64,000 bases of DNA from Halorubrum sp. F4 (GCF_027257195.1 NZ_JAPDFS010000003.1:302859-366858); one strand, 5' to 3'; shown: positions 45,166 to 53,011, numbered from the stretch's first letter. The notes: generated by a model from the letters alone, not told the origin. Numbers and translations: made by a program.

Positions 45166-45861
45166 CTACTCAGCAGCGAATGGTAGAAACAACTCCCCGA
45201 ACGAAACGAATGGCTCGTTTGGAACAATCGCGTCGCCAAATTCAATACGACGGTCGGGTGGTGAAACTTCCCCGAGGTCTTCCTCGTTCAACGTGGCAGT
45301 CGCTTCAGTGATCACTCGCAGCGTTTCAGCTTCCACGCGATACGGTTCTTGCCCATCAGTGAAGCCAGCAACCTTCAACTCGTTCGCATCCATCAGTAAC
45401 CCAAAGCTGAGATTACTAATTGATTCCCCGATCGGCGTGCGAAGGACTGGCTGTGGCGTCAGCGTAGTTATTGCGTTCAACAGGTTCGTTCCGGTTGAAG
45501 AGCCGAGCGTTGCTTGAATGGATAGTGTCGAACCATCTTCGGCGTTCATTTCTGCCTTGATTCCACTCACGTCAGCCTGCTTCCATGTAATGTCGGCTCC
45601 AACTACCCGGTCAAAATTGTGATACAGTTCGACGTACGGGGCGGCTTCTACCGGATCTATATACAGAGTCACCTCTTCATCGGGGGAAATCACCCACACC
45701 TCTTTATACGATTCAATCGGGTTCGGTGTCGATTCCATATCCAAGAGCCACACACAATAACCGCTCGTAAAGCAAATTCCTGGGAGAAGAAACCCGCTGA
45801 AAGGATGCAACGATTTCGGCTCCGTTCCTGTATCAGGGACAGCTTCGGTTGAGTGTGACAT
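45166..45861 (-). CDS. Hypothetical protein with one hydrophobic segment, atypical composition
   Basis: A 231-residue protein. After a short N-terminus it has a hydrophobic stretch FSGFLLPGICFTSGYCVWLL, then a soluble beta-rich part (YKEVWVISPDEEVTLYID, DVSGIKAEMNAEDGSTLSIQATL) without known motifs. The DNA is AT-richer and less biased than the backbone, a sign of transfer. Its start codon lies inside a perfect inverted repeat (45854-45868). Function unknown. Confidence 0.65.
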   Translation of the reverse strand: MSHSTEAVPDTGTEPKSLHPFSGFLLPGICFTSGYCVWLLDMESTPNPIESYKEVWVISPDEEVTLYIDPVEAAPYVELYHNFDRVVGADITWKQADVSGIKAEMNAEDGSTLSIQATLGSSTGTNLLNAITTLTPQPVLRTPIGESISNLSFGLLMDANELKVAGFTDGQEPYRVEAETLRVITEATATLNEEDLGEVSPPDRRIEFGDAIVPNEPFVSFGELFLPFAAE

Positions 45862-45868
45862 AGTCACA
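45854..45868. promoter_or_regulatory. Inverted repeat TGTGAC-ATA-GTCACA over a start codon
   Basis: Perfect 6-bp arms that cover the ATG at 45861 of the minus-strand gene. A protein bound here would block initiation, suggesting autoregulation. Confidence 0.4.
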
Positions 45869-46247
45869 TATCAATACACTATCCTTTTAATTTATGCATT
45901 GATGAGCCACGTTGATGGTTTTCGGAACGATTAGATGATACACCACTTCCAATTCTGGACTGTCTACCGAACTGGTCGATTCTCTAACGGTCAGCATGCT
46001 CGCTGGGAGTCTCACGCCGAGGAACTCCGGTCGACGTAGCCGCCGAGTGTTCGAGTGAACCGTCCGTGAAGTGGTCGGACGCGTCGTCGACGAACTCCAC
46101 CCCGTCGAGACTGTGATCCGTTCCGTCGACGTGGAGACGTTCCAAGCAGTGTCGAAGACGTGAAGGAGCGTCCGATGGCTCTCGAAGGAGATCCCTGGTC
46201 GCGCCCCGTGAGAACCGCTTATTATCCGCGGGAAGGTTGGGACCCGT
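45869..46247. other. Intergenic transition from AT-rich to GC-rich DNA
   Basis: No gene is supported. The first ~100 bases are AT-rich promoter-like sequence of the leftward gene; from about 45985 the DNA is GC-rich with short antisense frames only. Composition changes sharply here. Confidence 0.5.
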
Positions 46248-47411
46248 ATGAACGAGCCGGCGGTGTTCGATCGCGTGGTGACCGCGCTCGACGAGCGGAA
46301 CTACGATCCGCTGGTCCACGTTCCCGAGGCCCATAGCGACGCGTACGCGGACGTGCTCGATCGTTGTCGTCGCCACCGGATCACGATCCGCGGGAGATAT
46401 CCCGACGTGCTGGGGTTCACCGACGCGGACCGCGTGTTCGCGATCGAGGTGAAGGGCTCGACGAACCTCCTGCAGGGAGTCGGACAGGCGCTGACCTACC
46501 AGCAGGGCGCGCACGTGTCGTACCTCGCCGGCGACGACGACGCCGTGAGGCCGCACGCCGACATGCTCCACACGAAGGGCGTCGGCGTCATCGGAGTAAG
46601 GGAGGACGGGGCGACCGCGTGGCAGTCGCCGCCGAGCGCGGAGTCGACCGCGGAGGTCGCGGACATCGAGGGGCAGCTGTCGCTCCGCCTCCGCGGGAAC
46701 GAGTTCGGCGGCGACATCACGACGCTGAGCCTCGCGCAGCCGCTCAATTACTTCGCGCCCGTCGTCGCGCTCGACCGGTACGGTCCCCTCGCCCGCGACG
46801 AGGTCGTCGACGCGATCGCCGACGAATACGGCTTCGGCGCCGGCGACGATGCCGTCTCGAGCGCGCGCACGCTCGGGCTGGTCTCGGCGGGATCGCCCCA
46901 CGAACTCACCGACCAGGGGGAGCTGGCCGCGACGGTGCTGCGCGGCTACGGGATCGAGGACCTCGACGACCTGCGTCTGACGAAGGAGGACGTGGGTCGA
47001 CGCACGGTCACCGAGGTCCACCCGACGCTCGCGGTCCTGCTTCGGAACTCGTTCGTGAGACACCCCGAGTTCGGGCTGCTGCTCGATGCCCTCCGGAAGG
47101 CGGGGCCGCGCGTTCACTTCCTCGATCTCGTGGAGCGGCTGGTCCGCGAGTACCCGAACGTCTTCTTGGGCGCGTTCTGTACGACCCGCGGCGCGGCCCG
47201 CGCTCGGGAGCTGATCGAGCGCGGCGAGACCGCTCGCCTGTATCGCGATCGCGACGTCTGGACGGACGTGATCCGAACCAACGTCCTGTTCAACTTCGTC
47301 CAGCAGCTGAAACACGTCGACGTCCTCGCACCCGAGACGCGCAGCCACAACGGCGCGATCGCCGAATACGACCCCGACGCGAAGCCGTGGATCGTCGCGG
47401 ACGCGGAGTGA
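46248..47411 (+). CDS. PD-(D/E)XK nuclease-like protein with winged-helix C-terminal part
   Basis: A 387-residue protein. Residues about 45-95 contain YPDVLGFTDADRVFAIEVKGS and QALTYQQG: Asp53, Glu67 and Lys69 with a following Gln form a PD-(D/E)XK active site. The middle (RYGPLARDEVVDAIADEYG... GLVSAGSPHELTDQGELA) reads as a winged helix, and a helical C-terminal half follows. DNA cleavage is the likely chemistry; a defence or mobile-element role is inferred from its neighbours (Mrr remnant, Fic toxin). I do not recognise the exact family. Confidence 0.7.
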   Translation: MNEPAVFDRVVTALDERNYDPLVHVPEAHSDAYADVLDRCRRHRITIRGRYPDVLGFTDADRVFAIEVKGSTNLLQGVGQALTYQQGAHVSYLAGDDDAVRPHADMLHTKGVGVIGVREDGATAWQSPPSAESTAEVADIEGQLSLRLRGNEFGGDITTLSLAQPLNYFAPVVALDRYGPLARDEVVDAIADEYGFGAGDDAVSSARTLGLVSAGSPHELTDQGELAATVLRGYGIEDLDDLRLTKEDVGRRTVTEVHPTLAVLLRNSFVRHPEFGLLLDALRKAGPRVHFLDLVERLVREYPNVFLGAFCTTRGAARARELIERGETARLYRDRDVWTDVIRTNVLFNFVQQLKHVDVLAPETRSHNGAIAEYDPDAKPWIVADAE

Positions 47412-47477
47412 GCCGGGGCCGGCCTTCGGCGGGAGGGTGATCCCCACGCAGTCATCAGATTCGACAAACCGATCTCA

Positions 47478-48206
47478 TCAATGGAAGCTGATCTCAATAT
47501 CGTCCGTCAGAGGGTCTAGACTTCCTATCCACGCCCTGAGTACCCCTATCGGAACTAGATACACTAACCACACGGCCCGTGAATTTAGATCGGTATCCAT
47601 CGTGAACGTGATGCCCGCGAGCACGACGGTGACGGGAGCGATCACGTAGAACAACAGCAGATACAACTCGACGACTGGAACGAACGCGAACTCCATCGCG
47701 TCCGCCGGCGACCTGTCTCGATACGACCGGTTGGCGATGAAGTACCGCCAGACACGCGTCAGTTGAAACGAAACGATGCCGGCGATCGCGAGTCCGACCG
47801 AGAGGGGAATCCCCGAGTCTAAACCGTAACTGGAAACCACGGGTCTCGTAACTGCCCAGATAAGGACACCAGCACCGAGAGCCTTGGCCCCGACGAATCT
47901 GAGATTCCGCCAGTATACCGGCGGGATCGGAGCAACCGGCTGAAGTGGAGTGGGCTCCCCGACCCAAGAGTCCCCGTCGAGGTCATCTACCGGCTGTGGC
48001 GTGAACAACGCGACGGAGAAGAACAAGAGATCGATGATCGCTATCTCGATGAGATATATGAGAGCGATCTCAACGAGACTCCACTCGAACACGATCACTC
48101 CGACGATGAGAGCGAGGTTCAAAACGAGTCCGGAAACGAAGTCACGGGACTCTCTGAGTACACCAGGGAGCGTTTCGAGGAGCCACTCACGACCGCGCTC
48201 TCGCAT
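47478..48206 (-). CDS. DUF6498-type integral membrane protein
   Basis: A 242-residue membrane protein with six or so hydrophobic segments. The pattern FVSGLVLNLALIVGVIVFEWS, LIYLIEIAIIDLLF and later WRYFIANRSYRDRSPADAM matches my memory of DUF6498 proteins common in haloarchaea. Function unknown. It ends GSLDPLTDDIEISFH. The AT content is moderate. Confidence 0.7.
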   Translation of the reverse strand: MRERGREWLLETLPGVLRESRDFVSGLVLNLALIVGVIVFEWSLVEIALIYLIEIAIIDLLFFSVALFTPQPVDDLDGDSWVGEPTPLQPVAPIPPVYWRNLRFVGAKALGAGVLIWAVTRPVVSSYGLDSGIPLSVGLAIAGIVSFQLTRVWRYFIANRSYRDRSPADAMEFAFVPVVELYLLLFYVIAPVTVVLAGITFTMDTDLNSRAVWLVYLVPIGVLRAWIGSLDPLTDDIEISFH

Positions 48207-48335
48207 CCACCCACTCGTTTGCGCGGTAGCCGTTTATTTCGTTTCATGAGTATTTGCTCTTCACCGTGCTGTGATGGCTCGATCCACTCGGGGATGTCTC
48301 GCTTCGCACCTCCTTACGGAGATTCACGGAGAAGG

Positions 48336-48357
48336 CCTCGCGCTTCAACGCGCGGGG
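48336..48357. repeat. Hairpin resembling an IS200/IS605-type end
   Basis: An 8-bp stem (cctcgcgc / gcgcgggg, one G-U) with loop ttcaac, preceded by gaagg and followed by an abrupt switch to AT-rich sequence. Haloarchaeal IS605/TnpB-type elements end in such hairpins; no tnpA or tnpB remains here, so it would be a relic. Confidence 0.4.
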
Positions 48358-48380
48358 ATAATATAGTATTCCTGAGTATG

Positions 48381-48394
48381 ATATTCTAGAATAT
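48381..48394. repeat. 14-bp perfect palindrome in AT-rich tract
   Basis: The sequence atattctagaatat is fully palindromic and lies 7 bases past the truncated nuclease frame. Related half-sites (attcagaatat) follow within 20 bases. Confidence 0.45.
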
Positions 48395-48400
48395 GATTAT

Positions 48401-48673
48401 TCAGAATATTTTCATTCTGTATCCACGGACTAGGGTTATGAGAGACTTACCAGCAGCATATTGTTTTGATTGTACGCCGAGCCGCGTGTGGAACAGTTCT
48501 CGATCGATGACCGCGTGAATACCGATCCCACCGTCGCCACGGAACGGTGTTAGCTCGAGTTCACGAGTTGGCTCTGCACGCTCGATCACCATCTTACAGA
48601 GCTGTTCAAACTGCTCGTGGTCGATCTGTAACCCCCTATCAAGCAGTTCTTCCTTCGCCGTCGATGCTCTCAT
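48401..48673 (-). pseudogene. Truncated Mrr-type restriction endonuclease
   Basis: A 90-residue frame. HEQFEQLCKMVIERA, LELTPFRGDGGIGIHAVID and LGVQSKQYAAGK match the N-terminal catalytic part of Mrr-family nucleases, with the D of DGG and the Q-x-K motif kept. After AAGKS the sequence turns into an AT-rich tract and stops, so about half or more of the usual protein is missing. DGGIG replaces the usual DGGID. Most likely a broken restriction gene cut by a mobile-element insertion or deletion. Confidence 0.65.
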
Positions 48674-48921
48674 TCACGATCGAGGTCTTCACGGCTGGAC
48701 AAAAATCCTCTTTCCGGACGGAAGATCCACGATTGAACGAGTACGGTCGAGTACGCCCCTATAGAAACGGCAGGGCGCGACGGGCGCTACTTCGACTGTC
48801 GAACGACTTGACCTTTGAGACGTGAGGCGGCCGAATTCGACGTCATTGAAACGGTGAGATCTGACATCGTTCAGCCGGCGATGACAAAATCTACACGGGT
48901 GTAGCACCGACGCCAGAGCGA

Positions 48922-49410
48922 ATGGCCGACTCGTTGTGGTACCCGTCCGTCGAAGACGTCGTCACCATCCACGACGACATCGTCGCGGAGTACCCCGATA
49001 CTCCCGCCGGTGTTCGGAACCGCGGTGACATCGAGTTCGCACTGAACTACATCGAAGAGGGGAGCTTCGGCTCAGCGCCGGACACCATCCACGAGAAGGC
49101 GTATCATCTTCTGCGGCTCCTCGTCGCTAATCACCCCTTCGTCGATGCGAACAAACGCACCGCGCTCAACGTGACGGTCGTCTTCTACTTCCTCAACGGG
49201 TATCGGTTCGAGTACGACGACGAGGTGAGGACGATACTGAAAGCGTTCGGCACCGACGAAGCGGCCGTCGATGAGGCGGAAACCACCGACTATCTCCGAT
49301 CCCACACCGACGCACTCGATCTGGCCGGTGAGATCGAAGCGTGGCGAGACGAACTCGTCCGGTACGGGTTAGCGGAGCTGACCGGAGATTCGTCGGACCC
49401 GAACGATTAA
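48922..49410 (+). CDS. doc: Fic/Doc family toxin (death-on-curing)
   Basis: A 162-residue protein. The Fic-core motif is HPFVDANKRTAL at residues 71-82, following EKAYHLLRLLVAN. This H-x-F-x-D-A-N-K-R form is that of Doc, which phosphorylates EF-Tu in bacteria; Fic proper has G before NKR and AMPylates. The N-terminus YPSVEDVVTIHDDIV is the usual Doc start. The antitoxin should be adjacent: a 46-codon acidic gene lies 25 nt downstream rather than a Phd-type gene upstream. Confidence 0.85.
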   Translation: MADSLWYPSVEDVVTIHDDIVAEYPDTPAGVRNRGDIEFALNYIEEGSFGSAPDTIHEKAYHLLRLLVANHPFVDANKRTALNVTVVFYFLNGYRFEYDDEVRTILKAFGTDEAAVDEAETTDYLRSHTDALDLAGEIEAWRDELVRYGLAELTGDSSDPND

Positions 49411-49435
49411 CGGCGTTCGACGCGTCCGTGTAGGT

Positions 49436-49576
49436 ATGGCCACCGAAGAGGGAGCGGAAACGACATCACCGCTCGACGACGTGATGGAGGACATCCGGCG
49501 AGAGCTGGTTCGACGGGTCGCGGCGGACGACCGAGATTCGAATCGGGACGTCTACGACGCCCTCGAAGACGAATAA
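49436..49576 (+). CDS. Small acidic protein downstream of doc (possible antitoxin)
   Basis: A 46-residue frame from ATG 49436 with helical, charged sequence: LDDVMEDIRRELVRRVAADD followed by VYDALEDE. It starts 25 nt after doc and so may be co-transcribed. Size, charge and place suit a neutralising peptide, though Phd-like motifs are absent. Alternatively it is a chance frame. Confidence 0.45.
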   Translation: MATEEGAETTSPLDDVMEDIRRELVRRVAADDRDSNRDVYDALEDE

Positions 49577-49646
49577 CACCGTTACTGGCCGTTGACGCTA
49601 GTGGGAGTACTTATACACACAGGTGGACTCTCTCTACACGAGTAGT

Positions 49647-49976
49647 ATGGAGCACGCGGACGATCGCGGAGCGAAGAAGGAACTCCGGAAAGAGCACCCG
49701 AGCGGGTGGCTCTATCTCACGCAACACGACGCGATTCCGATTCTCGTAGACGCGTTGCTCGATCTCCCGCCGAACCGCGAGTTCAACAAGACCGAACTCG
49801 CAGAACACGCCGGCGTAACGCGGCAGACCGTCGGCAACTACACCGACCTCTTGTTTGAGGTCGAACTCATCGAAGAGGTTCCGGACACGTCACCGCGTCG
49901 GTACCGGGTCGCGGACAGCGACGTCGTCCGCGAGCTCTTCGAGCTAAACAGCGCGCTCAACAGCGTCGGCGAATAG
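49647..49976 (+). CDS. Winged-helix transcriptional regulator
   Basis: A 109-residue protein. The helix-turn-helix is in FNKTELAEHAGVTRQTVGNYTDLLFEVELIEEV, followed by a wing (SPRRYRVADSD) and a C-terminal helix VRELFELNSALNSVGE. The ATG at 49647 was chosen; a cttatac box at 49609 gives a leader of about 10 nt. The last third of this gene is duplicated at 52320-52438. It may regulate the doc module or the membrane-gene array. Confidence 0.75.
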   Translation: MEHADDRGAKKELRKEHPSGWLYLTQHDAIPILVDALLDLPPNREFNKTELAEHAGVTRQTVGNYTDLLFEVELIEEVPDTSPRRYRVADSDVVRELFELNSALNSVGE

Positions 49977-50004
49977 CGACTGCCCGCGAGGAGCACGCCG
50001 AGTA

Positions 50005-50037
50005 CTCTGAGAAATCTGTTGATCTAACAAAGCCGAA
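50005..50037 (+). repeat. SMR repeat copy 1 (weak)
   Basis: The sequence tctgagaaat...aacaaagccg is a diverged copy of the repeat whose core is ctgaagaat-rggatttcaacagagccga. It lies directly upstream of ATG 50041. Confidence 0.4.
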
Positions 50038-50040
50038 TAT

Positions 50041-50241
50041 ATGATGAACAGAGAACCGACTTGGAACGAGAACCTCGGTTTCTTGTTAGTATCGTTCGCA
50101 CTTGCGAGCGCTGCTGCGTCACTCGTTCCCACAGTAGGACTCGGAGGTCTTCCCGGAGTGGTCGGAGTCATCGTCGTGTTCGTAATGACCTTCTTCATCT
50201 GTATGCTAGCCATCGACTGGCTGTTCCTCCCGAAAGAGTGA
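50041..50241 (+). CDS. Small membrane protein, array member 1
   Basis: A 66-residue protein. After NREPTWNENLG come two hydrophobic helices (FLLVSFALASAAASLVP and VVGVIVVFVMTFFICMLAIDWL). It ends FLPKE. AT-richer DNA than backbone. Two ATGs in a row (50041, 50044). Function unknown. Confidence 0.6.
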   Translation: MMNREPTWNENLGFLLVSFALASAAASLVPTVGLGGLPGVVGVIVVFVMTFFICMLAIDWLFLPKE

Positions 50242-50377
50242 GTACGCTTGAGAGTCCGAATCGGGGACTGGCTCTACCGAGATCCCGATCAGGTGGTACA
50301 TTTACCTACCATTCTGACCAGTACAGTGAAGCAGATAGCGAATTATCAGTAGCGTGGGTTTCGAGGATTAGTGAGTG

Positions 50378-50581
50378 TCAGGTTCGTCGCTGTACAAGAC
50401 CCAAGTGAATGAGTAACCCAAGTATTCCCAAGAATCCCAAGACAAGGCCTCGAAGCCTTGGATTCGATAATTCCTTCTTCTCGGAATCAGAGTATACATA
50501 GTACCCGACAGTAGGCCAGAAGATGAGCAGGTACAGACCCATGCGGATGAGCAGTCCGCTGTATACTGTTAGCAAACTCAT
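50378..50581 (-). CDS. Small membrane protein, array member 2
   Basis: A 67-residue protein on the minus strand. One helix (GLLIRMGLYLLIFWPTVGYYV), a charged loop SDSEKKELSNPRLRG, and a second helix LVLGFLGILGLLIHLGLV. The loop pattern before the second helix resembles the N-terminal two-helix unit of PLDc_N-type proteins. It shares a module with member 1. Confidence 0.6.
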   Translation of the reverse strand: MSLLTVYSGLLIRMGLYLLIFWPTVGYYVYSDSEKKELSNPRLRGLVLGFLGILGLLIHLGLVQRRT

Positions 50582-50692
50582 CGAATATTCACCGCCGTTT
50601 CACGGGGGACCATATCTGAGTCGTCGCTGTGTGACGAGAAAGAAGTTCCGCGTATTAGATTTCTAAGCCCGTAAGCGATAGGCAGGTCTCAT

Positions 50693-50749
50693 CGAACGGC
50701 TGTTTCTGCCGAGAACATGTCTGAAGAATGGGATTTCAACAGGACCGAA
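50693..50749 (+). repeat. SMR repeat copy 2
   Basis: Extended copy: cgaacggctgtttc, then gagaacatgt, then the core ctgaagaatgggatttcaac-aggaccgaa. About 50 nt before member 3. Confidence 0.75.
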
Positions 50750-50799
50750 TCGCTCAATACAGACAAAGAACCATAGTATAGATACGGGTATACAGAGTT

Positions 50800-50997
50800 A
50801 TGTCTGGCTCTGAGTTCCCATCCTCATGGAGTGATCCCCGATACGTTGCGGCTATTGTCAGTGTGATTGCCACCGGAGCACTCTACTTCTACGCGGGTCT
50901 CACGCAATCTGGTCTGACAATACAAGAAATCACGCTTGTAATATTCACTATCCTTCTTCCAACGTCAATCGCATACGAGATCGCTCGTCGTTTGTGA
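50800..50997 (+). CDS. Small membrane protein, array member 3
   Basis: A 65-residue protein with two helices (YVAAIVSVIATGALYFYAGL and EITLVIFTILLPTSIAYEI), ending in ARRL. The second helix carries a Pro inside a hydrophobic run, as in members 6 and 7. It has tatag/tatac boxes upstream. Confidence 0.6.
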   Translation: MSGSEFPSSWSDPRYVAAIVSVIATGALYFYAGLTQSGLTIQEITLVIFTILLPTSIAYEIARRL

Positions 50998-51036
50998 ACA
51001 AACGGTAGCAATTCGATTCGTTAGCAAGCGCGTTCT

Positions 51037-51091
51037 CACGGCTATTTCAGTTAAGAATATATCTGAAGAATAGGATTTCAATAGAGCCGAG
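51037..51091 (+). repeat. SMR repeat copy 3
   Basis: Extended copy: cacggctatttcag, ttaagaatatat, core ctgaagaataggatttcaat-agagccga. It starts 40 nt after member 3. Confidence 0.75.
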
Positions 51092-51114
51092 TCTCCATAT
51101 TTGGTTGTGAAAGC

Positions 51115-51318
51115 TCACTTTTTGTCTACTACCAGCCAGCGACCGTACCGAAACAGGATGATCACACCCCCAAGGGTGAACAGTATCCCGAGCAGACTTC
51201 CTTCAACGAAGAACGATACCGGCCCTAACACAAGGAGAGCGAGGCCAATGAGAATACTAACCCAGTCCCAGCGACTGAGTTCAGCTTCCGTATCAGTTTC
51301 AGCATTCGTGTCACTCAT
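51115..51318 (-). CDS. Small membrane protein, array member 4
   Basis: A 67-residue protein on the minus strand. An acidic N-terminus (SDTNAETDTEAELSRWDW) precedes two helices (VSILIGLALLVLGPVSFFV and LLGILFTLGGVIILFRYG) and ends VVDKK. ATG 51318 is taken as the start; the frame stays open to 51381. Confidence 0.6.
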   Translation of the reverse strand: MSDTNAETDTEAELSRWDWVSILIGLALLVLGPVSFFVEGSLLGILFTLGGVIILFRYGRWLVVDKK

Positions 51319-51390
51319 ACTCTGTACTCTCAATGACATCAAATAACTATGTCTAACAGATACGCGCTCTGTATTCAGCACGTCTCAAAG

Positions 51391-51427
51391 AACATATCAT
51401 CAATTGAGGATTTCAACAGAGTCAAAT
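51391..51427 (+). repeat. SMR repeat copy 4
   Basis: Copy with aacatatcatcaattgagg then atttcaacagagtcaaa. The 3' half is well kept; the 5' half is diverged. It lies 34 nt before member 5. Confidence 0.6.
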
Positions 51428-51460
51428 AAGTAGTAGCGGCCTGAATCTGTATTGAATAGC

Positions 51461-51649
51461 ATGGATGACAATTCCAAGTTCATCCTCGTCGCAATATTAG
51501 GTTTGGTTGTCAGTGTGCCGATCTGGTATACTGTTTTGCCCTCAGAACAATTTTCTGTGGATTTATTTTTCAATCCCAGTCTCATATTCTGGCTAATTTT
51601 TGGATTCTCAGCTTTTATATTCGGGTTCTACTATCAATCAGACGAATGA
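51461..51649 (+). CDS. Small membrane protein, array member 5
   Basis: A 62-residue protein: DDNSK, helix FILVAILGLVVSVPIWYTVL, a short loop, helix SLIFWLIFGFSAFIFGFYY, then QSDE. It is the most AT-rich gene in the window. An aaataag box lies 33 nt before ATG 51461. Confidence 0.6.
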   Translation: MDDNSKFILVAILGLVVSVPIWYTVLPSEQFSVDLFFNPSLIFWLIFGFSAFIFGFYYQSDE

Positions 51650-51799
51650 GCTCAGATGCTGCGATACAAATAACATAGGCTCTGATAGCGTCAGGGAATC
51701 TCTATTTTAGGTAATTCAGCTTGTTTAGATACAGAACAAGCTCATTTATTCCTCCAATAATGCTACTAAGCAGTCGCTCAGTATACACTCTTCAGCGAC

Positions 51800-51852
51800 A
51801 AGCCGTTTCAGGCGAGTATATATCTGAAGAATGGGATCTCAACAGAGCTGAA
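51800..51852 (+). repeat. SMR repeat copy 5
   Basis: Extended copy: agccgtttcaggcgag-tatatat then core ctgaagaatgggatctcaac-agagctgaa. Confidence 0.75.
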
Positions 51853-51903
51853 GGCCATGGTACGCGGTGAATATCTCCATACAACAGCCATAGCGGTCAA
51901 AGC

Positions 51904-51910
51904 GTATATT
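51904..51910 (+). promoter_or_regulatory. TATA-like box of array member 6
   Basis: The box gtatatt lies 24-30 nt before ATG 51934, so the module appears to carry its own promoter. Confidence 0.5.
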
Positions 51911-51933
51911 CGCTCGGACGACAACCGAGGTGT

Positions 51934-52317
51934 ATGCCCTCCGAGTTAAACGACGACGACACCCGCCGGTCACCGATCGTATTAGCTGGCCTTTCAGCTC
52001 TCGGTATCGCGTTCGTGATCGCTGGTGTCGGGCTGTATTACGGGCTCGCAGTCGATTCGATGCGGGTGTTCAACGCTGCAGCGGCGGCGATTCTCGTGTT
52101 ACTCGCTGTTTCGATGGTCATCATCATACGGAGTGAGCCGCTCTTCTCCCAAGAGAACGCGGTGATTTCGGTTTTCGTGTTCACCGCTATGGCGCTCTTC
52201 TTCGGATTGAGCACGTTCACTACGCTCCCGTTTCCCGTGTTGGTTGGGGCCCTCATCTTCGTTGGCGTAATTCTTCCCGGTCTCGTGCTTCGGTATGGGC
52301 CCTCAGTTATCAATTAA
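51934..52317 (+). CDS. Membrane protein, array member 6
   Basis: A 127-residue protein with four helices after PSELNDDDTRRSP, including SALGIAFVIAGVGLYYGL and VLVGALIFVGVILPGLVL. The last helix shows the hydrophobic-x-x-Gly-hydrophobic-x-x-Pro pattern shared with members 3 and 7. It ends RYGPSVIN. Immediately after the stop begins a duplicated fragment of the regulator gene at 49647. Confidence 0.65.
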   Translation: MPSELNDDDTRRSPIVLAGLSALGIAFVIAGVGLYYGLAVDSMRVFNAAAAAILVLLAVSMVIIIRSEPLFSQENAVISVFVFTAMALFFGLSTFTTLPFPVLVGALIFVGVILPGLVLRYGPSVIN

Positions 52318-52319
52318 CC

Positions 52320-52438
52320 TCGAACTCATCAAGGAAGTTCCGAACACGTCACCGCGTCGGTACTGGGTCGCGGACAGCGATGTCGTCCGCGAGCTCTTCG
52401 AGCTGAACAGCGCGCTCAACAGCGTCGGCGAAGGTTGA
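52320..52438 (+). pseudogene. Duplicated 3' fragment of the winged-helix regulator gene
   Basis: About 115 nt nearly identical (roughly 94 percent by eye) to 49861-49976. It encodes LELIKEVPNTSPRRYWVADS and onward to the same C-terminal helix with a changed stop. It begins 3 nt after the member 6 stop. No start or helix-turn-helix remains, so it is a recombination relic. Confidence 0.8.
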
Positions 52439-52543
52439 TTCATCCGCGAAAACCCGGAAGCATTGACCGTGGATCGCTCAGTACAGACGAACCAGCTATC
52501 GCTCTAAACTGATCAGGGATACTAATCCGAAGAAGTCTCAACG

Positions 52544-52609
52544 GGCTCTGTTGAAATCCTATCCTTCAGACATATTCTTGCCTGAAACAGCCGGTCGATG
52601 GGAGCTGCG
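52544..52609 (-). repeat. SMR repeat copy 6 (inverted, long form)
   Basis: A 66-nt copy reading ggctctgttgaaat... on the plus strand. It matches copy 10 at 56380-56445 in 58 of 66 positions without gaps, so these two define the long form. Confidence 0.85.
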
Positions 52610-52647
52610 TATCGACTGAAGAAGGTTCACTCAATAGGTGGAACTAT

Positions 52648-52848
52648 ATGCCTCAGAAGCATCCTCTGAGCATGGTTTCCCGTGAAAATAAGGTATTCTA
52701 CGTATTTGGAGGGTCAGCCCTCGTCATATTCTTCGCCCTCGTAGGATTCACAGAGTACCCATCATGGGTTAACGCTACAGTTCTCTTTGTAGTCGGGATA
52801 TTTGTTCCTCTACTCGTCAACCGCTTTCTTGATGATCGGGGATCATAA
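52648..52848 (+). CDS. Small membrane protein, array member 7
   Basis: A 66-residue protein. After PQKHPLSMVSRENK come two helices (VFYVFGGSALVIFFALVGF and VNATVLFVVGIFVPLLVNRF), ending LDDRGS. The second helix has the shared late Pro. An internal ATG at residue 9 is an alternative start. Confidence 0.6.
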   Translation: MPQKHPLSMVSRENKVFYVFGGSALVIFFALVGFTEYPSWVNATVLFVVGIFVPLLVNRFLDDRGS

Positions 52849-52971
52849 GTCAAACCCCACTGCGGTAACCAAATAGAAAATGAGGATCTGTTGATGAACA
52901 TATTCCACATTAAACGGTACGTGCTTGACCTGTATTGAGCGATCCGTAATTTCCCTGTACGGACCAGAACC

Positions 52972-53011
52972 CAGTTCAGATATCTCTTTCTGTGGATTTC
53001 AACAAAGCCGT
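52972..53011 (+). repeat. SMR repeat copy 7
   Basis: Copy with cagttcagatatct-ctttctgtggatttcaac-aaagccg; shorter and diverged in the middle. Confidence 0.55.

Noticed and set aside
48730..48810. Shared ggcgcgacgggcgc string here and near 54480, suggesting a second duplicated gene fragment
   Set aside because: Only about 14 bases match (encoding GRDGR) and flanks differ; too short to call a duplication.
49525..49550. gattcgaatc sequence resembling a tRNA T loop
   Set aside because: No acceptor, D or anticodon stem can be built around it; it lies inside the 46-codon gene.
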